A DNA stretch of 34,137 bases. It comes from an uncultured Saprospiraceae bacterium (GTDB taxonomy: Bacteria > Bacteroidota > Bacteroidia > Chitinophagales > Saprospiraceae). Made by a program: the position numbers and the translations under genes. Below are positions 25,859 through 32,430 of this stretch, piece after piece. Below the pieces are notes generated by a model. The model saw only the letters and a program-made list of their open reading frames with translations. It was not told the DNA's origin and did no database searches. How positions within the stretch are numbered: the first letter of the stretch is position 1; the number at the start of each line of letters is the position of its first letter. The stretch is from assembly GCA_937927575.1 (NCBI GenBank), contig CALBEE010000190.1, forward strand, positions 1 to 34,137, written 5' to 3'.

Positions 25859-27661
25859 ATGACCCTTATACAGACATATCGATTTCCCCAATCCCTATTC
25901 GTCCAGATCTCATTCTGGTTAATGGCATTCTATACGCCATTGTGTGCTCAGACCTCTTTGGATAGCACGTATAATTATACCCAATTAAATGAAAATCTGA
26001 AGAAAGCCAGAGATGAGAAAGACATCAATGAGTTAGCCGTAAATTATTATCTCTTAGCAAATTTTGAGGCTGAAATAAATGCGAATCAAATTCAAGCTTT
26101 TGATTACTACACAAGAGCTATAGAATATTACAGAATTTTAGATAATAAGGATAAGATCAATGAAATCAAATACGTAATCGGTAATAGATATGCTGATGCT
26201 GGACTTTATAAAGAAGCTATAGATCAATATGAAGAACTATTGGATTTCTATGAGAAAAATGATAATCTTTATATGCGTACATACCTATTTGCTAAATTGG
26301 CAGATGTGTATCATATCACTGGAGATATAGATCAAGAATATGAGTATCTCCAAAAATCCATAGAACTAAATAAGAGCTTGCTCGACACTTCTTTAATGAT
26401 TGACTTTATGCTGAAGAAGTCGAGAAATTATATTTCACTAAATGAAAGTGATAGTGCATTGGTAATGTCGTTTCAAGCCTTCAAAATAGCAGATAAGGTC
26501 AATGATAAACTAAGGCTGAGTCAAAGTCTTTTTGAGATAGCACAAATCAATTTTCAAAAGCAAGAGTATGGCAAAGCATTAAAGTATTATACGGATGCAG
26601 AATTGATTATTCCCAAGAAACCATATAGTATTGATCGGAGAGATATTTATATGCAACTATCAGAAGTCTATGATTCTCTAGATAGACATGAAGAAGCCTA
26701 TGACTATGCTTTGAAATATGCTTTTATCAATGATAGCATTTTAAATCACGACAAGGTACAAGCAGAGTATAAACTAGCATTGAGATTTGAGACTAATGAA
26801 AAGAAAAAAGACATAGCTAATCTCGAACAAGAGAAAGAGAAAGAAAAAGAAAAGAACAAACAGCAATCGCGAGCATTGTATTTTCTTTCTGCAGGATTGG
26901 CGATGTTACTTGCGCTAGTATATTTTATTATTCGATTTTATACGACGCGGATAAGAGCTGAAAAAATTATTACGCAGCAAGAGAAGGAAATTAGAATGCG
27001 AAAAATCAAAACATTAGAAGATGATGTGAAGATGAAAGGTATGCAATCTATGATCGCTGGACAAGAAATGGAACGTGAACGGATTGCTCAAGATCTTCAT
27101 GATAGTCTCGGAGGCTTATTATCTACGGTCAAGCTTCAATTTGATAGTGTACAATCCAAAAATGAAGAGATTAAGAATCTGAAAGAATATAAGAATGCTA
27201 ATAAGCTTTTAGATTCTGCAGTAGAAGAGGTGCGATCTATTTCGCGAAATCTCCAACCTGGTGCATTGGCTGAGTTGGGCTTAGTGCCAGCATTAAAAGA
27301 TCTAATCAATAATTTTGATGGAGAGCATTATCCAGATGTAGATTTGCAAGTGTATGATATACCTAAGAAGATTGATAATATTGTTGCCTTATCAATTTTT
27401 AGGGTGATTCAAGAACTCCTTTATAATTCTGTAAAACACGCTAAGGCATCAGAAATTCTAATACAGGTCAATAAAGAAGACGATGAATTAGTAATACAGT
27501 TTGAAGATGACGGAATTGGATTTGATATGGAGAATCTGAAACACAAAGGAATGGGATTAGAAAATATAAAATCTAGGATAGACTTCTTAAAAGGCACAAT
27601 TGCATTTGATAGTAAAGAAGGTGAAGGGCTATCTGTTTTGATCCACGTGCACTACCAGTAG
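25859..27661 (+). CDS. TPR-containing sensor histidine kinase (HisKA_3 / NarX class)
   Basis: 600 residues. A signal peptide or N-terminal anchor (to about residue 31, ending PLCAQ) precedes a periplasmic TPR sensor of ~270 residues (AIDQYEELLDFY, GDIDQEYEYLQKSIELN, QEYGKALKYYTDAEL). A charged coiled coil of Lys/Glu repeats lies at ~322-335, and one membrane helix at ~340-362 (ALYFLSAGLAMLLALVYFIIRFY). Another coil leads to the dimerisation domain with phosphoacceptor His414 in RERIAQDLHDSLGG. The GHKL ATPase has Asn523 in ELLYNSVKHAKA, a G1 box DDGIGF at 550-555 and G2 KGMGLENI. This class autophosphorylates and passes phosphate to NarL-type regulators, here almost certainly the divergent one at 24508-25167. 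The stimulus is unknown; TPR sensors often respond to protein or peptide partners. Confidence 0.92.
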   Translation: MTLIQTYRFPQSLFVQISFWLMAFYTPLCAQTSLDSTYNYTQLNENLKKARDEKDINELAVNYYLLANFEAEINANQIQAFDYYTRAIEYYRILDNKDKINEIKYVIGNRYADAGLYKEAIDQYEELLDFYEKNDNLYMRTYLFAKLADVYHITGDIDQEYEYLQKSIELNKSLLDTSLMIDFMLKKSRNYISLNESDSALVMSFQAFKIADKVNDKLRLSQSLFEIAQINFQKQEYGKALKYYTDAELIIPKKPYSIDRRDIYMQLSEVYDSLDRHEEAYDYALKYAFINDSILNHDKVQAEYKLALRFETNEKKKDIANLEQEKEKEKEKNKQQSRALYFLSAGLAMLLALVYFIIRFYTTRIRAEKIITQQEKEIRMRKIKTLEDDVKMKGMQSMIAGQEMERERIAQDLHDSLGGLLSTVKLQFDSVQSKNEEIKNLKEYKNANKLLDSAVEEVRSISRNLQPGALAELGLVPALKDLINNFDGEHYPDVDLQVYDIPKKIDNIVALSIFRVIQELLYNSVKHAKASEILIQVNKEDDELVIQFEDDGIGFDMENLKHKGMGLENIKSRIDFLKGTIAFDSKEGEGLSVLIHVHYQ

Positions 27662-27666
27662 GAGAT

Positions 27667-27738
27667 CCAAATTCCAAATTCCAAATCTCAAATTCCAAAT
27701 TCCAAATCCCAAAATCTCAAATTCCAAATCTCAAAATC
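27667..27738. repeat. Ten-unit heptamer array (CCAAATT/C)
   Basis: Ten consecutive units start at 27667, 27674, 27681, 27688, 27695, 27702, 27709, 27717, 27724 and 27731. Eight are 7 bp of the form YCAAATY; the seventh and tenth carry an extra A (8 bp). The array begins 6 bp after the kinase stop and fills half of the gap to the convergent paaI gene. Seven is not a multiple of three and the array is non-coding. Similar AAATTCC-type tracts occur, from memory, in other Bacteroidota intergenic regions. Confidence 0.9.
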
Positions 27739-27803
27739 TATATGTTCGCTAATCTTCGCGTTCTTGATTCTGATGAAAGTACCTTGTCTAACAGTATTTA
27801 TTT

Positions 27804-28223
27804 TTAAAGTTCCCACTGCTTGCCAGTATGAAAGACTGTACCTTTGAAAAGTGCCACCACCTTATTTTCTTGATTGGTTATTTTAACATTGTAAATCGCA
27901 AGTCTTTTGGATTTGTTATGCATACTAGTTTCGGCAGTTAAAATGTCAGCTACTTGGACAGGTCTTGTATGAGAGATAGACGTTTCGATAGATACTGCTT
28001 GTTCGCCCCAACTATTACTTGCAAAAGCGAACGCACTATCGGCCAAAGAATATGTGATGCCACCATGCGCGATGCCAAAACCATTTGTCATTTCAGGTCT
28101 GACCGTCATGCTTACTTTAGCATAGCCTTGCTCTATTTCTACAAGGTTAATTCCTAGCCACTGAGAGAATGCGTCTTTATCATACATACCAGATTGTACG
28201 ATGTCTTTGGGAGTTGGATTCAT
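27804..28223 (-). CDS. paaI: PaaI-type hotdog-fold acyl-CoA thioesterase
   Basis: 139 residues, a single hotdog domain. The signature block NGFGIAHGGITYSLADSAFAFASNSWG carries the HGG motif on the long helix and the conserved Asp of LADSA. The ISHTRPVQVADILTAET and VVALFKGTVFHTG strands also match E. coli PaaI closely. PaaI hydrolyses phenylacetyl-CoA and ring-hydroxylated phenylacetyl-CoA, rescuing CoA when the phenylacetate pathway stalls. Position: isolated on the minus strand, convergent with the kinase gene and divergent from the phosphatase-family gene, about 3 kb from the paaGH pair, so not in that operon. A general-purpose thioesterase of the same subfamily remains possible. Confidence 0.85.
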   Translation of the reverse strand: MNPTPKDIVQSGMYDKDAFSQWLGINLVEIEQGYAKVSMTVRPEMTNGFGIAHGGITYSLADSAFAFASNSWGEQAVSIETSISHTRPVQVADILTAETSMHNKSKRLAIYNVKITNQENKVVALFKGTVFHTGKQWEL

Positions 28224-28264
28224 GATTTTACTTACGTCTTAATGTTTTATGAAAGTAATACGAT

Positions 28265-28272
28265 TATCTTTA
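28265..28272 (+). promoter_or_regulatory. Likely -7 box of the phosphatase-family gene
   Basis: TATCTTTA fits the Bacteroidota TAnnTTTG box apart from the last base. It lies in the 89-bp divergent gap between paaI and the phosphatase-family gene, 40 bp before that gene's ATG. A T-rich stretch at 28245-28248 is at roughly the right distance for a weak -33 element. Confidence 0.4.
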
Positions 28273-28312
28273 TCATTCAGAATGCTAACTAATCTTTTCT
28301 GAAGTTAATTGA

Positions 28313-29938
28313 ATGAAAGTAACTAGGATCTTCAAAATATTGCTCTTACTATTAGTTCTGATTAGTATTGGTTTGGCTGTTGGTGTTTACAAAGTTAATC
28401 AGCCTCATATATATGAAGGAGTGCATTCCGCTACGAATGACAATACACTTTCGATCATATTGATTGATGGCTGGAGTCAGAAGCTAATGCAAGAATCATT
28501 GGCTAAAGGATTGATGCCTAATGTGCAATCGATGATAGATGAGGGAATTTATATTGAAAATGGTATAGGCTCTTTTCCAAGTATGACAGGATATGCATAT
28601 TACCCTTTTCTAACTGGAAGACCAGCAACAGATAGCGGTATTTTGGGCTTACGTTGGTTTGATCGTTCTTTAGATAAAGGCAACTTACGTAATTATGTGG
28701 GACGTACTAATGTTTGGCTCAATCAAGATATCGTAGATAGCATTCCTACATTTTTCGAACGAAGTGGAGAAAATTATACTTGCTCAATCAATAGTTTTAT
28801 GAATAGAGGAGTAGCTGATGGATCAGTAACAGGATGGGCATTGACGACCGCAAAATTTAGAGATAGATCTTTTGTCAATGTGTTGCAAAATATTCCATTT
28901 GCTGGTGATGAATTGACAGTAGATTATTATCAACATGAGACAAATATCATACAGCAAGGTCAAAAGCAATTACAACGCAATCCGAAAGTGCAATGGTTGA
29001 CTTTACCTTCACCAGATGCAAGTGTACATGTCGATGGATATACACAAGAGTATAATCATTTATTATTACATATAGATAGTTTGGTAGGGGCTTTCCGAGG
29101 CACTATTGATTCATTGGGACAGAGCAAAAGCAGAATGCTAGCATTACTTACAGATCATGGTGTTGCGGATGTCAAAACGAATATAGATATCCCTGGAAAA
29201 TTGTTAAGTGAATATGGAATATCACTCTATCGCGGTAATTCTTTAAACTATACGAGTATGCTGCTTGATCAACCTTTAGATGACATCGTAGAGCATGATG
29301 GCCATTTTGTTATCAATGGAAATTTAGCGGCTCTGATCTATATGAAAGACTCAAGTCAAGAAGGAAAAGAAGCTTGGAGAAAAAATATATCTTATGAATT
29401 ATTAACGGCCTATCCTGCAGATAAAAGTGTTGTACATATTCCAAAAGCTATCGCAAAATTAGAGGGAGTGGAAATGGTGATGTACCAAAAGAATGACACT
29501 ACTGTAGTTTTAGAAAATTCTAAAGGCACTGCAGAAATTTTGATGAGAGATTCTCTTTTCAGTTATTTGGTGCATACTGCCGATCCTTTAGATTATACGC
29601 AATATGGTTTAGGTGATACCATGATGACAAAAGATGAATGGATCGAAAGTACAATTGATTATGAGTATCCAGATGCAGTATATCGCATCGCGCAATTTAT
29701 GCAAATGAAAGACATCGGCGATATGGTTGTCACCACAAAAGAAGGGTACGATTTAGCTCCTGATTATGAAGTAATCGTGGGTAATTATAAAGGTGGGCAT
29801 GGAGGCATTCATGGCGATCAATTGAGAGTGCCGTATGTAATTTTTAATGGAGGAAAAGACATAAAAAAGTTCGATTATATGCGTTCGGAAGATGTAGGAT
29901 TGTATTTTGAGGAATGGCTGTTTGCAGATAAAGAGTAG
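28313..29938 (+). CDS. Alkaline phosphatase superfamily (phosphodiesterase/pyrophosphatase type) protein
   Basis: 541 residues. The N-terminus has one strong hydrophobic segment (residues ~7-26), either a membrane anchor or an uncleaved signal, placing the enzyme outside the inner membrane. The metal-binding core of the nucleotide pyrophosphatase/phosphodiesterase group is present: Asp52 in IILIDGWSQ, the nucleophile region GSFPSMTGYAYYPFLTG (Ser90 at the usual Thr position, Thr92 nearby), LLTDHGVAD with the Asp-His metal pair, and a C-terminal GGHGGIHGDQLRVPYVI. The PDASVHVDGYTQEYNHLLLHID block supplies further metal ligands. It probably hydrolyses an extracellular phosphoester or phosphodiester; the substrate cannot be told. 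Its stop codon lies inside the first unit of the tandem repeat that follows. Confidence 0.85.
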   Translation: MKVTRIFKILLLLLVLISIGLAVGVYKVNQPHIYEGVHSATNDNTLSIILIDGWSQKLMQESLAKGLMPNVQSMIDEGIYIENGIGSFPSMTGYAYYPFLTGRPATDSGILGLRWFDRSLDKGNLRNYVGRTNVWLNQDIVDSIPTFFERSGENYTCSINSFMNRGVADGSVTGWALTTAKFRDRSFVNVLQNIPFAGDELTVDYYQHETNIIQQGQKQLQRNPKVQWLTLPSPDASVHVDGYTQEYNHLLLHIDSLVGAFRGTIDSLGQSKSRMLALLTDHGVADVKTNIDIPGKLLSEYGISLYRGNSLNYTSMLLDQPLDDIVEHDGHFVINGNLAALIYMKDSSQEGKEAWRKNISYELLTAYPADKSVVHIPKAIAKLEGVEMVMYQKNDTTVVLENSKGTAEILMRDSLFSYLVHTADPLDYTQYGLGDTMMTKDEWIESTIDYEYPDAVYRIAQFMQMKDIGDMVVTTKEGYDLAPDYEVIVGNYKGGHGGIHGDQLRVPYVIFNGGKDIKKFDYMRSEDVGLYFEEWLFADKE

Positions 29939-30333
29939 TAGAATTTTCAGTTCACCAATCGCTTCTATCAGTCACACTTAGAGATCATAAAGCAATGAAG
30001 TGATCGGTAAGCTGGCAGAGATTGATGAGCACAAATGGTAGAGAGATAAAAGTAGTTATTTGCCTATGACAAGTAGTAGAATTTTCTGCTCAGCAATCGC
30101 TTCTTTCAGTTACGCTTAGAGATCAGAAAAAGCAGTGAAGTGATCGGTAAGCTCGCAGAGATTGATGCGCACAAATGGTATGTGGATAAAATTAGTTATG
30201 ATAACAAGTAGTAGAATTTTCTGCTCATCAATCCCTCCTTTCAGTAGCGCTTAGAGATCAGAAAAAAAGCAGCGCAGTGATCTGTAAGCGAGTATCGATT
30301 GATGAGCACAAGCGGAAATAGGCAAACATCCCA
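29934..30333. repeat. Three tandem 135-138 bp repeats with conserved stem-loops
   Basis: Units begin at 29934, 30072 and 30207, each with AGTAGTAGAATTTT. Each holds two nested inverted repeats. Outer arms: 29949-29960/30020-30031, 30087-30098/30160-30171, 30222-30233/30297-30308; the third is a perfect 12-bp pair (TGCTCATCAATC), the others pair at 10 of 12. Inner arms (GCTTAGAGATCA type): 29976-29987/30001-30012, 30114-30125/30141-30152, 30249-30260/30278-30289, interrupted by a two-base mismatch, with loops of 13, 15 and 17 nt. The third unit loses similarity after about 30315. The array occupies most of the 441-bp convergent gap between the phosphatase-family gene and paaH. A short TCTCTCAATCTC direct repeat (30334-30345, 30357-30368) fills the rest. 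No coding frame is supported. Confidence 0.92.
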
Positions 30334-30379
30334 TCTCTCAATCTCTTCTCTCGACCTCTCTCAATCTCATTCTAAAAAT

Positions 30380-31519
30380 CTACACCTTCCTTCTCAACCA
30401 AGGACAAACTCTATATCTTTCTTCATGATAAAAGTCATATAGCTCGTCTAAGGTCTTCACGACATTGGCATATCCCATTTCTTTTCCCCAAGCCAATAAT
30501 CCTTTTGGATAGTTCACTCCTTTGGTCATGGCCGTCTCTACGTCAGACTCAGAACAAATGCCCATATAAACTGTATCCGCCGCTTCATTAATCAACATAC
30601 AGATGATTCTATTGAGAATTTCTTTTCCTAGTTTTTCGTCTTTAGTAGCTTCAGGATTTTTGGCTCCTTCGGCGTAATCATAAAATCCTTTCCCAGTTTT
30701 ACGGCCAAGGTAACCCGCTTGCACAAGTGATTTTTGCGCGAAGGCAGGTCGATATCTTGGATCATAATAAAATGATTTCCAAACTGATTCTGTCACTTTA
30801 TAATTGACATCATGTCCAATATAATCTGTCAAGGTAAATGGTCCCATTCTGAAACCTCCTAGCTCAGTCATAGCCCAATCTATAGTAGGTACATCAGCAA
30901 TACCTTCTTCCAATATTCGCATCGCTTCACTGTAAAATGGTCTGGCTACTTTGTTAACGATAAATCCTGGAGTGTCTTTGGCTATCACAGTATCTTTTCC
31001 CCAAGCATCAATGATGGACCTTGCTTTTGTATTGATCCCTTCTGATGTCTGGACCGCAGGAACGATTTCCACTAATTTCATAAGTGGTGCCGGATTAAAA
31101 AAGTGAATACCGCATACCTGATGAGGACGCTTCATAGCACTAGCAATCTCTGTTACCGAAAGCGAAGAAGTGTTGGTAGCAATGATCGTGTCTTCTGCCA
31201 CTAATTCTTCGATCCCAGTCAATACTTTTTTCTTGATATCTAGATTTTCAATTATGGCTTCGATGATCAGATTGCAATCTTTGAGAGCACCTTGCTCAGT
31301 CGCATAATGGATACGTCCAAAGATCGCTTTAGTTTCCATATCAGTTAAGCGTCCTTTCTCTACTAATCGATTGAGGATTTTTAATAGTTTATCCCTAGAC
31401 CTTGTTAGGGATTCTTTTTGGGTGTCTATCAATACTACCTCCCAACCTGCTTGCGCGGCTACTTGCGCAATGCCTGAACCCATGGCTCCAGCTCCAATTA
31501 TTCCTACCGTATTGCTCAT
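30380..31519 (-). CDS. paaH: 3-hydroxyacyl-CoA dehydrogenase, PaaH type
   Basis: 379 residues. It oxidises 3-hydroxyacyl-CoA with NAD; in the phenylacetate pathway the substrate is 3-hydroxyadipyl-CoA. The Rossmann domain starts [15 protein letters not shown] (GxGxxG at 9-14). The catalytic His is in [17 protein letters not shown] and [17 protein letters not shown] is the C-domain signature. After [17 protein letters not shown] comes a second 3HCDH C-domain ([16 protein letters not shown]...) ending [13 protein letters not shown], as in E. coli PaaH, but the ~90-residue linker of the 475-residue E. coli protein is missing. The gene starts 1 bp after the paaG stop, so the two form an operon. 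A general beta-oxidation role is the alternative. Confidence 0.88.
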   Translation of the reverse strand: MSNTVGIIGAGAMGSGIAQVAAQAGWEVVLIDTQKESLTRSRDKLLKILNRLVEKGRLTDMETKAIFGRIHYATEQGALKDCNLIIEAIIENLDIKKKVLTGIEELVAEDTIIATNTSSLSVTEIASAMKRPHQVCGIHFFNPAPLMKLVEIVPAVQTSEGINTKARSIIDAWGKDTVIAKDTPGFIVNKVARPFYSEAMRILEEGIADVPTIDWAMTELGGFRMGPFTLTDYIGHDVNYKVTESVWKSFYYDPRYRPAFAQKSLVQAGYLGRKTGKGFYDYAEGAKNPEATKDEKLGKEILNRIICMLINEAADTVYMGICSESDVETAMTKGVNYPKGLLAWGKEMGYANVVKTLDELYDFYHEERYRVCPWLRRKV

Positions 31520-31520
31520 T

Positions 31521-32297
31521 TTATTTTCCTTTGAAAGTCGGTTTTCTTTTTTCTAAAAATGCATCTACTCCCTCTTTGTAGTCTTCAGAATGACTTGCTA
31601 ATTCTTGATACCTACCTTCTAAAGCGAGCTGTTGGGTAAGTGTGTTAGTCATGGATTCATTAAGAAGTGTTTTGGTCATGCCCAATGCTTTGGTAGGCAT
31701 ATTAGCTAATTTAATTGCTAGCTTTTTACTTTCTTCTACAAATGTTTCGACAGGAAATACTTTATACAACATTCCCATTTGAAGGGCATCCGCAGCAGAA
31801 ACTTTATCGCCTAACATCATTAAAGCACTTGCTCTTTGAAGACCTATTAACCTAGGAAGTGTAAATGTGCCGCCACTATCAGGGATCAATCCAATTTTAC
31901 TAAATGCTTGTATAAAACTAGCGGCTTCACTTGCCACTACTACATCACACGCTAAGGCAATATTAGCTCCTGCACCTGCAGCTACACCATTGACAGCTGC
32001 TACGACTGGCTTATGAAGATTGCGGATTCTTTCTACAGTAGGGTTATAATGATCTTTAACGATGGAAGGTAATTCTGGTCCATTAGGATCTACAATTTCT
32101 CCAAGATCTTGTCCAGCGCAGAATGCTTTTCCAGCACCCGTGATATAGACTGCTCTTACTTCATCATCGTCTCGGGCTTCGTCTAAGGCTTTATGAAAGG
32201 CAAATGCCATTTCTTGCGTGCCACTATTATATTTATCTGGCCTATTGAGCGTAATGTATAGTACACCATCATTTATTTCTGTAAGGATTACTGCCAT
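31521..32297 (-). CDS. paaG: Enoyl-CoA hydratase/isomerase family, PaaG type
   Basis: 258 residues of the crotonase fold. In the phenylacetate pathway PaaG isomerises ring 1,2-epoxyphenylacetyl-CoA to the oxepin-CoA. The oxyanion-hole strands are [10 protein letters not shown] and [13 protein letters not shown]. The single acidic residue is Asp140 in [13 protein letters not shown], which is the PaaG/isomerase arrangement rather than the two-Glu hydratase one. The GQDL..VDPNGP segment and the ending [22 protein letters not shown] match E. coli PaaG almost residue for residue. It is the first gene of a paaG-paaH transcript with its own promoter. The ring ligase and epoxidase genes are not in the window. 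Confidence 0.9.
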   Translation of the reverse strand: MAVILTEINDGVLYITLNRPDKYNSGTQEMAFAFHKALDEARDDDEVRAVYITGAGKAFCAGQDLGEIVDPNGPELPSIVKDHYNPTVERIRNLHKPVVAAVNGVAAGAGANIALACDVVVASEAASFIQAFSKIGLIPDSGGTFTLPRLIGLQRASALMMLGDKVSAADALQMGMLYKVFPVETFVEESKKLAIKLANMPTKALGMTKTLLNESMTNTLTQQLALEGRYQELASHSEDYKEGVDAFLEKRKPTFKGK

Positions 32298-32320
32298 AGT
32301 TGTATATAATTTTTAGTCTC

Positions 32321-32347
32321 CAAAGGTAAGTATTAGGATTTATCCAA
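32321..32347 (-). promoter_or_regulatory. Promoter of paaGH
   Basis: On the minus strand TACCTTTG (32328-32321) is an exact TAnnTTTG -7 box, 23 bp before the paaG ATG. A TTG at 32347-32345 lies 16 nt upstream, closer than the usual 19-21, so the -33 element is weak or different. No repressor palindrome was recognised. Confidence 0.5.
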
Positions 32348-32430
32348 TAATGATTCTTAAATTACATTTCGCCTTACGCAGCACAAATGCTTTGAAATAG
32401 GTCTATAGATTAGAAACAACCAACCAAATT

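Noticed and set aside
27667-27738. Coding heptapeptide or hexapeptide repeat extending the kinase
   Set aside because: The array follows the in-frame stop and its 7- and 8-bp units shift frame at every step.
29934-30333. CRISPR array
   Set aside because: Units are contiguous 135-138 bp repeats without unique spacers, and no cas gene is nearby.
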